Origin: an uncultured Clostridia bacterium
Lineage (GTDB): Bacteria; Bacillota_A; Clostridia; TANB77; CAG-508
Direction of reading: 5' to 3'
Assembly: GCA_944393405.1 (NCBI GenBank)
Contig: CALYAC010000007.1
Location: 43,666-107,665, forward strand
DNA: 64,000 nt
Numbering within the stretch: position 1 is the first letter of the stretch; every line of letters starts with the position of its first letter. Shown piece by piece: positions 9,718 to 18,152 of the stretch. Made by a program: the position numbers and the translations under genes. The notes under the pieces were generated by a model that searched no databases, was not told where the DNA came from, and saw nothing but the letters and a program-made list of their open reading frames with translations.

Positions 9718-11295
9718 TTAATTATTACTTTCATTTAAAATTTTCTTTAACTGACATATATTATTAATTTCTTGAATATTTAGACCGGATTTCTTTATAG
9801 CATAATTATTTCTAATCTTTTCTAAATTGTTTAATATATTTGAAATATTGTTTTCTGATAAATCTTCTTTTGAAATATTAAAGTTCAATAATTTATATCT
9901 ATCTTTTATAATTAATGCTATATCTTTTTTCTGATTTACCCCAATATTATTTAATATTGTAAAATATGGAAATTTAATAAAATCTTGGAAATCGTCTATT
10001 ATTCTGTCTATATCTTTTTGCTCAACACTATTGTCATAGTTAATTATACATTCTACTAAAAATTCATAATAATTACTTGCTAACATTAAAGCATCATATA
10101 TTGTAGATTCTTCTGTTAGGTTTCTTGTTAATCTTTCATAAATTATATTTTTTGTTAAATTTTTATATTTAACTCTTAAATCCATTATTATTTCATTAAT
10201 TTCTCCATCTTTTGTTTCTCTTTTTCCAAATATTGATGGTTTATTTAATTTTCTTAATTTTGTTTCAGAAACTTTTATATCTTTTAAATTTTCCTTATAT
10301 AGCGTTTTATACTTATCTTTTTCTTTTAAAATCTTATTAATATCATCTAAAATATATCTAAACTCTAAAAATTTCTTATATTCATATACACTATTTATAA
10401 ATTTTAATATATTCTCGTCCAATTCTTTTAAATTTTCATCATCTTTTTGAATGTTTTTAAAATATTCTTTATCTAATATTTTATTATAGTATGTAGCAAC
10501 TTTTTCTTCTGTATAATCTCTTTCATTTAATTTTCCATTTAAAAATTTATCAATTATATTATTTCTATTAATAAGTTCTAAATTTATTAAATCTTTTTTA
10601 GCTATATTGGATTGTTCTATAATAGTCTTTTCATCTATTTTATATTTTTCGATGGCATCTTGTTTTTTCTTTTCATAAAATTTATTAATATTGTTAATAT
10701 TTTTCATATATAGCATTTCGATATTTACTTCTATATGCGCAATTAAATCAGGACATTTCCAATAAATATTTTCAAATTTAGTTTTTATCTGATCAGAATT
10801 AATATCTCCTACTTTCATTTCAGATAAGAATACTTCCATATACTCTCTTGCATACTCACTTATGTCAAAATCATCTACGGAAATATCTATTCCCATATTT
10901 CTTAATATGTTAATACATACAAATATTTGATTATTTACATTTTCTAAATTTTCTTTGTAATATCTACTTAAACGATATACTTCTTTATTTAAACCTGATT
11001 TCTCATAAGGACCTACTTTTTCATTGATAATATTCATGATATCTGAATAGTTATCTATTTGTTTTTTTATATTTTCTATCTCTTTTTTATCAGATTCTCT
11101 AGTCTTTTTTTCAAATCTCTTACTAATTTCATTTAGAACTTCTTCTCTTAATATTCCATATTCTTCTTTTAAATCTGATATTTTCTCATTATACAATTTT
11201 ATGTTCTTCTTATTGTTTACAGGCATAGTCTCTATAACTTCTCTCTCTGCCTTTATTTTTTCTATAAGTTCCTCTTTCAAAATATTTTCCTCCAT
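9718..11295 (-). CDS. Unknown cytoplasmic helical protein, 525 residues
   Basis: No family was recognised. The protein is rich in Lys, Glu, Ile and Asn, has no signal peptide or membrane segment, and looks mostly alpha-helical with coiled-coil stretches (for example residues 1-90, 200-240 and 320-370). It sits 20 bases upstream of the giant surface protein gene and 11 bases downstream of a 33-codon gene, so all three are probably cotranscribed. The annotated ATG at 11295 has no ribosome site before it, while GGAGG occurs in codons 2-3, correctly spaced for a TTG start at 11280; either start is possible. A cytoplasmic role in production or export of the giant protein is inferred from position only. 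Confidence 0.6.
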   Translation of the reverse strand: MEENILKEELIEKIKAEREVIETMPVNNKKNIKLYNEKISDLKEEYGILREEVLNEISKRFEKKTRESDKKEIENIKKQIDNYSDIMNIINEKVGPYEKSGLNKEVYRLSRYYKENLENVNNQIFVCINILRNMGIDISVDDFDISEYAREYMEVFLSEMKVGDINSDQIKTKFENIYWKCPDLIAHIEVNIEMLYMKNINNINKFYEKKKQDAIEKYKIDEKTIIEQSNIAKKDLINLELINRNNIIDKFLNGKLNERDYTEEKVATYYNKILDKEYFKNIQKDDENLKELDENILKFINSVYEYKKFLEFRYILDDINKILKEKDKYKTLYKENLKDIKVSETKLRKLNKPSIFGKRETKDGEINEIIMDLRVKYKNLTKNIIYERLTRNLTEESTIYDALMLASNYYEFLVECIINYDNSVEQKDIDRIIDDFQDFIKFPYFTILNNIGVNQKKDIALIIKDRYKLLNFNISKEDLSENNISNILNNLEKIRNNYAIKKSGLNIQEINNICQLKKILNESNN

Positions 11296-11306
11296 TTTAA
11301 TTTATA

Positions 11307-11408
11307 TTACTTATCCAAATGTTCCGCTTTTCCTAAATATTTTATAAACTCATCAATATTTTGATATATTTCAATTAATTCACTATCACTTATATTTTCT
11401 AAGTCCAT
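11307..11408 (-). CDS. Small acidic protein, 33 residues
   Basis: A 33-codon frame, MDLENISDSELIEIYQNIDE at its start, has a near-ideal AGGAGG site 6 bases before the ATG. It stops 11 bases before the helical 525-residue protein. It is too short for family assignment, but the ribosome site, codon use and position at the head of an operon support real translation. It could be a small partner of the downstream protein or a leader peptide. Confidence 0.5.
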   Translation of the reverse strand: MDLENISDSELIEIYQNIDEFIKYLGKAEHLDK

Positions 11409-11491
11409 AATTCCTCCTATTATATATCTTTAGAATATTATTTTACTATTGTATCTTATCATATTTCGACTTTTTTTGTCTACATTTTCAT

Positions 11492-11523
11492 AAAAAAAGT
11501 GCAATACTTTTATATTGCACTTT
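11492..11523 (-). terminator. Intrinsic terminator of the major TasA-like gene
   Basis: An 11-bp stem (11513-11523 with 11496-11506) and a 6-base loop are followed by a T-run on the minus strand. It separates the TasA-like gene from the next operon. Confidence 0.85.
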
Positions 11524-11553
11524 AATATTATTAGATTTAATTAATTTTTAATT

Positions 11554-12528
11554 TTAATCAGCAATTGTGAATTGCAAATTAAATTTAACATCAGATCCAG
11601 ATGCGTTATTTTCACAGTCTAAATCTTGTCCTTCAACCCACATATATATTCTTACTTTTGTAACACCTGCTTGTAATGTAAACATTGGTTGATCTTCATC
11701 AAATACAACTGGTGTATTAATCTTTGGTGTTACTTTTTGGAACTTATCTCCGTTATCTGTTGCGTTAGTTTGTTTTAATGGTATACCTGTATTTATAACA
11801 TCTATTACACCATCATATGGTTGTTGAGCACAACCTGTTGTTGTTATTGTTTTTCCATATGCAGATGATGCATTTTGTACAGCTGCTGCTGTATGAACAT
11901 CATAGTTTGGTTCCCAAATATATAATTCACTAGCTGTTCCTGTCTTAGAACCATATAATGTTGTAGGATCTTCTCCAACATCAGTATGTCCTTCAATTAA
12001 GAAAGCAACACGTCCAGAGTTTTGTAATCCTTTATTACTGTCAGATATTACATTTGACAATGTTGTTAATTTTAATTCACTAGTTTGATCAACTTTTAAA
12101 TATGTATCAAAAGCAATATATTTACCATCTTGGCCTTTTGTTGCAACTGCTTCTTTAGTTGCTGTTAATTCGTCTAAACCACTAGTTTCTGATGAAGTTA
12201 CAGTTCCATAAAATAAATCTAAATCTCCACTATTAATATTTCCTCCTGTTGATACAGGCTCCATAGTTAAAGGTATTTGATTTATACATCCAGAATATGC
12301 CGCACTTGTTATATCTTCATTTGAAAGAATAGATTTCCAATTTACAGCATCAGCTGAAATTTGTAAACCATTTTGTGCTTGTACATTTACTGATAATTCA
12401 CTAACTGTTACAGTTTTATTAGCAGTAAACCATGCATATGTAGAAGATATTAGTAAAATTGCTAATAATAACAATAGTAATAAAGAATATTTCAAATTGC
12501 TTTTTCTTTTGGTCTCCTTCTCTTTCAT
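11554..12528 (-). CDS. TasA/camelysin-like exported protein, probable major matrix subunit
   Basis: A secreted protein of 324 residues with a SipW-dependent signal peptide: a Lys-rich N-terminus, a Leu-rich core, then SSTYAWFTANKTVTV, where Ser/Thr-rich residues precede the cleavage region. The mature part is beta-rich with few charged runs, ending in a segment (YMWVEGQDLDCENN) shared with the neighbouring gene at 12651. The ATG at 12528 is chosen because GAGGAGG lies 6 bases before it; upstream in-frame ATGs at 12546 and 12570 lack such a site. It has its own promoter and terminator, unlike its neighbours, so it is likely the most expressed subunit. Family-level function is fibre or camelysin-like; the exact role is inferred. 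Confidence 0.8.
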   Translation of the reverse strand: MKEKETKRKSNLKYSLLLLLLLAILLISSTYAWFTANKTVTVSELSVNVQAQNGLQISADAVNWKSILSNEDITSAAYSGCINQIPLTMEPVSTGGNINSGDLDLFYGTVTSSETSGLDELTATKEAVATKGQDGKYIAFDTYLKVDQTSELKLTTLSNVISDSNKGLQNSGRVAFLIEGHTDVGEDPTTLYGSKTGTASELYIWEPNYDVHTAAAVQNASSAYGKTITTTGCAQQPYDGVIDVINTGIPLKQTNATDNGDKFQKVTPKINTPVVFDEDQPMFTLQAGVTKVRIYMWVEGQDLDCENNASGSDVKFNLQFTIAD

Positions 12529-12558
12529 TTTTTCCTCCTCGTTCATAATTTTACTTTT

Positions 12559-12589
12559 ATAGTAAATCATATGTTAATTAATAAGTCAA
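12559..12589 (-). promoter_or_regulatory. Probable sigma-A promoter of the major TasA-like gene
   Basis: On the minus strand TTGACT (12589-12584) is followed after 17 bases by TTTACT (12566-12561), with TACTAT as a shifted alternative. It lies 30-60 bases before the chosen start codon. Confidence 0.55.
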
Positions 12590-12591
12590 TA

Positions 12592-12648
12592 TTTTGTACT
12601 TTTTTGTAATATAGTAATATTTTTGTAATGTTTTTGTAATATTTTGTA
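12592..12648 (-). promoter_or_regulatory. Five helically phased TTTTGTA boxes upstream of the TasA-like promoter
   Basis: TTTTGTA on the plus strand (TACAAAA on the transcribed strand) begins at 12592, 12602, 12621, 12632 and 12642. The steps are 10, 19, 11 and 10 bases, so all boxes face roughly the same side of the helix. The first lies 2 bases from the -35 hexamer. This looks like an UP-element or activator array. Confidence 0.55.
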
Positions 12649-12650
12649 GA

Positions 12651-13397
12651 TTATTGCTGTTTATGTTCTTCTGTTATATCCATACTCATTTTCATTTCTC
12701 CGCCTATTAATGGATCTAAACAATCTGGATCATCCCCTTCTATCCATATTACTATTGTAATTTTATCTATATCACCTGGATTAAAATTCTCTCTTTGTTC
12801 CAATAATACTTCTTTATCTGAATAAAAAGCTTTTGTATCTGGTTCTGGCTTTCCAGTAGAAGCATTTGTCTTTGCATACACTGTTTTATTATCATTTAAA
12901 TAAATCATTACTCTTATGGCTGTATCAACATTTTTTACTACATCTTCTATATTTATTTTATACCAATAATCTATAACATCACTTCCCATATTTTCAAGAT
13001 AGAATGTATATGCTATATAATTTTCTCCATTGTGACCACCATCTGCTTCGTTATTTAAGTTATCTGGCAACCAATTTATAGATATATTATCCATATATTC
13101 AAGTTTATCTGCTTTCAGGATTTTTCTTTCTTCTTTTGTATCAATACTTTCATACATTACAAGTCCGCTCTTAGCATTTTCTTGGGAATCTAATGTTACA
13201 GTAAAATTACCCAAATCATATATAGTCTTCAATATGAAATATAATATTATTAAAAATAGTATTATTATTAGAATTGCTATTTTTATAATTTTTGCTTTAA
13301 CTTCTCTTTGTTTGATTTTATAGGATCTTAGCTCTTTATCATACTTTGTTATTTTTTCTTTACTATTTCTTTTCTTTTTATCCGTTTCTTTTTTCAA
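12651..13397 (-). CDS. Membrane-anchored TasA/camelysin-like protein
   Basis: A 248-residue protein with a highly basic N-terminus, one membrane segment (about 36-57 from this start) and an extracellular beta-rich domain. Its end carries IWIEGDDPDCLDPLIGG, clearly related to the end of the neighbouring major subunit, so the two share a fold. Unlike that subunit it has no obvious cleavage motif after the hydrophobic core and may stay anchored. The open frame extends to a TTG at 13430 without a ribosome site. A TTG at 13397 has GGAAG 7 bases upstream and is preferred. It faces away from the gene at 13484, sharing a 53-to-86-base promoter region. Confidence 0.65.
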   Translation of the reverse strand: MKKETDKKKRNSKEKITKYDKELRSYKIKQREVKAKIIKIAILIIILFLIILYFILKTIYDLGNFTVTLDSQENAKSGLVMYESIDTKEERKILKADKLEYMDNISINWLPDNLNNEADGGHNGENYIAYTFYLENMGSDVIDYWYKINIEDVVKNVDTAIRVMIYLNDNKTVYAKTNASTGKPEPDTKAFYSDKEVLLEQRENFNPGDIDKITIVIWIEGDDPDCLDPLIGGEMKMSMDITEEHKQQ

Positions 13398-13483
13398 AAA
13401 AATCTTCCTTTCTTCTACTATTGATTTCAATTTATTATTATGATATAAATTAATAATATAAAATATTTTTTACGGAGTTTAAT

Positions 13484-14077
13484 ATGAAGATAAATAAAAC
13501 ATTACTATTTTTTATAATTTTTATACTATTAATTCTCATATCTTTTATCATAATATCTACATATGCTAAATATACTAGTTCAGCTAATAGCAATGCTAAT
13601 ATATCTATTGCTAAATGGAATATTAAGGTAAACAACATATCAATCAAAGATAATACAGATATTTCAGAAACTCTTACTCCTATATTCCCTGGAAATAGTA
13701 ATATTTCAAGCAATATTATAGCTCCTACTGCTGAAGGATATTTTGATCTAGACTTTGATTTTCAAGATGTAGATGTTTCATTTAATTATACTATTACATC
13801 TTCTGTATCAGAAGATAGTTTAGTTAAAGATTTCGTTATTACTGGATATTCAATAGATGATGGTCCTAGAGTAGACTTAAATACTAATGATAATAAAGTA
13901 ATATCTGACGATATTTTGCTAACCAGTAATATAAAGAATAGAAAAATTAGAATATATGTAAAATGGATAGATGATGATTCAGAAACAATGGATAATGCTG
14001 ATGATACATTAGCTGCAATTTCTGGAACACCTGCAAAATTTAATGTAAATATTAATTTTTCTCAAATTATTGACTAA
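13484..14077 (+). CDS. TasA-like exported protein, inverted relative to the locus
   Basis: A 197-residue protein with a hydrophobic segment (7-25) ending in ISTYAKYTSSA, then SIAKWNIKVN, the pattern of SipW-processed TasA-like proteins. The rest is Asn/Asp-rich and beta-like. The start has GGAG 8 bases upstream. It is the only plus-strand gene inside this 22-kb minus-strand locus, divergent from the membrane-anchored paralogue and convergent with the signal-peptidase fusion gene. Its separate orientation suggests separate control. Confidence 0.75.
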   Translation: MKINKTLLFFIIFILLILISFIIISTYAKYTSSANSNANISIAKWNIKVNNISIKDNTDISETLTPIFPGNSNISSNIIAPTAEGYFDLDFDFQDVDVSFNYTITSSVSEDSLVKDFVITGYSIDDGPRVDLNTNDNKVISDDILLTSNIKNRKIRIYVKWIDDDSETMDNADDTLAAISGTPAKFNVNINFSQIID

Positions 14078-14097
14078 CAAATTTTATAAAATTATTT

Positions 14098-14138
14098 AAC
14101 TATTCAAAGAAGTTAAGTCTTTGAATAGTTTATTTTTG
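14098..14138. terminator. Bidirectional terminator between convergent genes
   Basis: A 13-bp perfect stem (14098-14110 with 14118-14130) with a 7-base loop lies between the convergent genes, with T-rich sequence on the plus-strand side. It overlaps the stop codon of the minus-strand fusion gene. Confidence 0.8.
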
Positions 14139-15473
14139 TGTTGCAATTAATTCTAATTCTATGTATAAGCTCTTTTCTCCAGGGTTAAGTGAATAAAACT
14201 CATAAGCTTTATTTCCCCAGTATGTATCAAGCTCATCATTTCCTGATTCATATGGCCATTCAACTGTAATTCTGAAAAAACCTTTTTGTCCTTGTTCTAG
14301 TTCTTCTACATCTTTTGTTATATTTATTTTAAATGGATATTCATTCTTTATTTTTTCTTCTAATTCTTCTGAAGTCATATTTTCTCCAACTTCAAATTTT
14401 TCTCCTAATATAGTTATGGATTTAAATCTATAACTTAATGATGCACCTGCTTCACCTTTATTTAATACTTCAATATTATTTTCATATGTATCCATTCCTG
14501 GATAAATTCTGTCAAGGTTTATTTCCATTTCATTTGATATTTCTCCTTCACCAGAAGCAAATTCTACATCCCATGATGTTACATGTGCTGATAATGAAGT
14601 TGATACTTCTGTAGCATAAATAAACCATGCTAAAGTATTAAATAGTAATAACATAATTAAGATGATAATATGACTAATTTTTATTTTTTTTAATAGTAAA
14701 ATTCCTATTTTAGATTTTTCTTTTTTTCTTGTTTTTTTCTTGTTTTCTCTATTTTCATTTTCTTTATCTTTTTTGATATCTATGATTTCTTCTTTATTAA
14801 TTATATTTGCATTTAATATTTTATTGTTCTTTTTTTTATTCTCTGCTTGTTTTTGTAGATTTTCTTCTTTTTTTGTATTATTTACTTCTTCTTTAGTCTT
14901 TTTATTATTTTCTTTTTCTCTCTTTTTTTCTTCCCTATTAATTATATAATTAGCTAACATTCTAGCAATAATAATTGCCATTGGAACTATAATTAAAAAG
15001 TAGAATGCATAAATATTTCTAATTAGTTTATTTATAAAGCTCAATATTACTGGCTTATATACTATCTTACCATATATTTGACTCTCAGATATTTCAGGAT
15101 CATTTGCAGAGTTTGCTATACCTCTTGTTACAAATTTGTATTCTCCATTTTCTTGTTTTATATCTACAACACTATGAGTAATTAGCTTTCCATAGGTGCT
15201 TTTCTCTCTACTCATGTATGTAATGTCATCACCTATTTGTATTTCTTCTGGTTTTACTTCCTTTGATATTAAAATATCTCCTATTTCATATTCTGGTATC
15301 ATACTTCCTGTAGCGGTATTATAGATTCTGTATCCTCCTAATGAAATTTCATTATTTGATAACCTCTGCGTTATTACCACTAGCAAAACAAGTATTACTA
15401 ATATAAAAGCCAAAGCATAAATAATATTTCCTATTAACTTAAGTATTTTATTATTTCTTAGCTTATTTAGCAT
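14130..15473 (-). CDS. Signal peptidase I fused to a TasA-like domain
   Basis: A 447-residue two-part membrane protein. Residues 1-175 are a SipW-type signal peptidase: membrane helix 11-36, Ser57 in TATGSMIPEYEIGD, His100 in ITHSV, an Asp-containing ANSANDPE segment, and a second membrane helix 154-175. Residues 178-256 are an extremely Lys/Glu/Asn-rich linker, probably cytoplasmic. A third hydrophobic segment (257-287, ending LAWFIYATEVSTSLSAHV) is a typical SipW-dependent signal sequence, and residues 300-447 are a TasA-like beta domain. Peptidase and substrate-like domain are therefore in one chain. It is the ninth gene of the operon starting at 22442 and starts 9 bases after the DUF2357-like gene. 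Confidence 0.82.
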   Translation of the reverse strand: MLNKLRNNKILKLIGNIIYALAFILVILVLLVVITQRLSNNEISLGGYRIYNTATGSMIPEYEIGDILISKEVKPEEIQIGDDITYMSREKSTYGKLITHSVVDIKQENGEYKFVTRGIANSANDPEISESQIYGKIVYKPVILSFINKLIRNIYAFYFLIIVPMAIIIARMLANYIINREEKKREKENNKKTKEEVNNTKKEENLQKQAENKKKNNKILNANIINKEEIIDIKKDKENENRENKKKTRKKEKSKIGILLLKKIKISHIIILIMLLLFNTLAWFIYATEVSTSLSAHVTSWDVEFASGEGEISNEMEINLDRIYPGMDTYENNIEVLNKGEAGASLSYRFKSITILGEKFEVGENMTSEELEEKIKNEYPFKINITKDVEELEQGQKGFFRITVEWPYESGNDELDTYWGNKAYEFYSLNPGEKSLYIELELIATQK

Positions 15474-15482
15474 ATTTTTCTC

Positions 15483-16589
15483 CTATTTTAGTTTCTCTAA
15501 ATATTTATCTATATGTTTAATATATAATTTTTGTAATTCTTCTATTGATGCTGTACGTATATATTTTCTTTTTTCAAATCTATCTCCTATTAGTTTTGAT
15601 AATTGCTCTTCTGTTAAACTTGCACCTAAATCTAATATCTTATCAATCATTTGATTTATTAAATTTACTTTTACTTGTTCTTGTTCTTCATAATCGTCCT
15701 CTTCTTTTTTTAATGAATCTATTAATAAGTAATTTAATAAAAAGTTTTCATCTGCTTTTTGTTTTATTTTTCCTTCATCAAAGAAATCTTGTTTATCAGA
15801 TATATTTTTTGTGTTGTCATCCATATTAGCTTGTAAATAATTCCATAGATCAACTGCATATTGAAAATTAACATTCTTTAATATTAAATTTGTCTTTTTA
15901 AGTGGTGGTCTAACAATACTTACATGTGATTTTTCCAATATTTTATATGTTTCTGTATTTTTTAAATCTAATATTTTTTTCTCTAATTTTTCTATTCTTT
16001 CTAATATGTCCTTTTTTTGTTTTCCAAGTTTTTCTACATCTTTCTTTGATATAACCTGCAAGTTCATTTGGATACTTTCGTCTTTATAAATGCTTTTTCC
16101 GTTAAACTCTATTAATCTATCGTCTTTTTCTTCAATATTTAAAAATTTTTCTAATTGTTTTTTTCTTTGATTTATAAATAATGTCATGTTTTTTATCAAA
16201 GTATAAATTAATCTATTCTCATATGTATCATAGCTTTCTTCCTTATTTATATTTAAAATTTTTGATGGTTTTACATCTCCATTTTCTTCGTCTACTTCTT
16301 GAATCAAATTAGTATGTTTTGATAAATGTTTTATACTATCTACAGTTATTTTTCTTGCTAATTCTATTTTCACAATTTCTTCTTCATTTACTATAAATCT
16401 ATTAGGGTTTCTTAATATATTATCTAAATATGGAACTGTAATTTCCATTTTATCAATCCATTCAGAATCCACTTCAGTCTTTTCATAATCAGTTTTTACA
16501 TGAACAGAAGACTCTATACTTTCCATAAACTTTTCTTTTTGTGTTTCATTTGCATTATTATATAAATCTAAAATTTTTAAATCTTCCAT
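15483..16589 (-). CDS. DUF2357-like partner of the AAA+ ATPase
   Basis: A 368-residue soluble protein without signal or membrane segment. The segment ESYDTYENRLIYTLIKNM (about 118-135) and the following coiled coil resemble DUF2357 proteins, which accompany McrB-like ATPases in LlaJI/McrBC-type systems. The PD-(D/E)xK nuclease that usually ends such proteins is not visible; the C-terminus is helical and Lys-rich. It starts 12 bases after the AAA+ gene and ends 9 bases before the signal-peptidase fusion gene, so it belongs to the export operon. The family call is moderate; a role as a regulatory subunit of the ATPase is inferred. Confidence 0.5.
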   Translation of the reverse strand: MEDLKILDLYNNANETQKEKFMESIESSVHVKTDYEKTEVDSEWIDKMEITVPYLDNILRNPNRFIVNEEEIVKIELARKITVDSIKHLSKHTNLIQEVDEENGDVKPSKILNINKEESYDTYENRLIYTLIKNMTLFINQRKKQLEKFLNIEEKDDRLIEFNGKSIYKDESIQMNLQVISKKDVEKLGKQKKDILERIEKLEKKILDLKNTETYKILEKSHVSIVRPPLKKTNLILKNVNFQYAVDLWNYLQANMDDNTKNISDKQDFFDEGKIKQKADENFLLNYLLIDSLKKEEDDYEEQEQVKVNLINQMIDKILDLGASLTEEQLSKLIGDRFEKRKYIRTASIEELQKLYIKHIDKYLEKLK

Positions 16590-16601
16590 ATTTCATCATC
16601 C

Positions 16602-18122
16602 TTAAGTTAATTTTTTAAGTCTTAATAAATAGTCTTTACATTCTTTCATTTTATTTTTTCCAAAAGTCTTGTCTAAATAATCTATAAAAGGATCTATTTC
16701 ATCTTTTATTAATGATATATTTAATTGTTCAAATTTTCTAAAAATTTTCTTTGCAATAAAATAATCAACACCTGCTATTTCATCTCCACCACAAGCTACA
16801 TAAACCGGAACGAATTTCTTCATATGTGAAACAATACGGTTACCAAAAGCTATACGGAAATGTTTAATTACATAATCATCCATTTTTTCTATTTTTTCTA
16901 ATGTTTCATTTGATATAGGATTGTTTTCTATTGCCTCTTCAAATAAGTTTTCTAAATATGAATAATTTATATCCATAGCTTCAGTATCAACTGCTTTAAA
17001 TGCTTTTCCTTTATCATTAATATCTATTGGCATAGCTCTATCATATACCTTATCTGTTACCATGAATGTAGAATCATCATTATTTATTGTTCCTATATAC
17101 CAAAGATTAGTAGGTATATGTAGTTTTCCTCCTATAACTTTTTTAGGATCATTTTTCCAACTATTTGGTACTAATTCGATAATCCATTCATCAGTATTTG
17201 GCATTTCTAGAATTGATAACATTTCTGCAAAATAATATTCAACACGAGATATGTTCATCTCATCTAATATAATTGTATAAATATCATCTGTATATCCTGC
17301 CATATACATTTCCTTTAATACTTCAGTTTCATTAAACTTTTTAGTAAATTCATTAAAGTATCCAAATAATTCAGTTCTATCTCTCCATGAAGGTTGTACT
17401 GATGCAACACATGAGTCATGTTTTAAGAATTTTCCCCATGCATATGCAAGAGAAGTTTTACCAGTACCAGAAATACCTTGTAAGATTACAAGCTTAGTTG
17501 AAGCCAAAGCAGATATAAATAACATCATCATTTCTCTTGAATAGTATAATTTTAATTTTGAAGCTGCAAAATTTCTAAAATTATCACATAATTCAGGTAA
17601 TGTGAAGCTATCTCCATAATCAATAATTTTATAGTTTTTAAACTCTTCGTCTATTGCATTTAATTTAGCAAATCTAATTCCATTTTCTATATCCTCTTGA
17701 GTATCTTCATTTTCCTCTATTGCAGCACTTTCTCCAGGTTTTAATCCTAGTTGTGAAACTTTCATTGCTAAAATTTCATCTTTTTCTTTCATTAAATTTG
17801 CTACTTTATTATTAAGAGTTGCTACTTCTTCTAACAAATCATCTTGCTCTATAGCAGCTTTTCTAAACTTTAAGTATTTTCTAATTATTAAATAAATTAA
17901 AGCAATAATTAATAAAATAAATACTATAAGAATTAAAATAGCTATTCCTGCTAAAATCCATTCTGGCATTGAAAAGTCATTTTTGTAATTATCTAGAATT
18001 CTTTGATATTCGCCTATATCAAATATTTGTGTAATACCATTGCCTATTCCCTTAAACATTGTTACAAATCCTGTAAAAAATTGTGAAAGGAACTCATATA
18101 AAAATCTTGTAAAAGTTTCCAT
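16602..18122 (-). CDS. Membrane-tethered McrB-like AAA+ ATPase
   Basis: A 506-residue protein. An amphipathic N-terminus is followed by a membrane helix at about 55-82, a coiled coil at about 92-130, then an AAA+ domain of the AAA_5/McrB group: Walker A GISGTGKTS (216-224), Walker B IILDEMN (284-290), and GTINNDD, resembling the NxD/sensor region of McrB, followed by a possible Arg finger in VYDRAMP. The ATG at 18122 is chosen because GAGG lies 9 bases upstream; an ATG at 18137 has none. It is embedded in the SipW/TasA operon beside the DUF2357-like gene. It may remodel or power assembly of surface proteins; this is inference. Confidence 0.75.
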   Translation of the reverse strand: METFTRFLYEFLSQFFTGFVTMFKGIGNGITQIFDIGEYQRILDNYKNDFSMPEWILAGIAILILIVFILLIIALIYLIIRKYLKFRKAAIEQDDLLEEVATLNNKVANLMKEKDEILAMKVSQLGLKPGESAAIEENEDTQEDIENGIRFAKLNAIDEEFKNYKIIDYGDSFTLPELCDNFRNFAASKLKLYYSREMMMLFISALASTKLVILQGISGTGKTSLAYAWGKFLKHDSCVASVQPSWRDRTELFGYFNEFTKKFNETEVLKEMYMAGYTDDIYTIILDEMNISRVEYYFAEMLSILEMPNTDEWIIELVPNSWKNDPKKVIGGKLHIPTNLWYIGTINNDDSTFMVTDKVYDRAMPIDINDKGKAFKAVDTEAMDINYSYLENLFEEAIENNPISNETLEKIEKMDDYVIKHFRIAFGNRIVSHMKKFVPVYVACGGDEIAGVDYFIAKKIFRKFEQLNISLIKDEIDPFIDYLDKTFGKNKMKECKDYLLRLKKLT

Positions 18123-18152
18123 CTCTAAATACCTCATTTTATTTATATCATT

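Noticed and set aside
13431..14129. Invertible (phase-variable) segment carrying the plus-strand TasA-like gene
   Set aside because: No convincing inverted repeats flank the gene and no invertase gene is in the window.
15483..18122. Complete McrBC/LlaJI restriction system
   Set aside because: No nuclease domain is visible, the ATPase has a membrane helix, and the genes are packed in an export operon.
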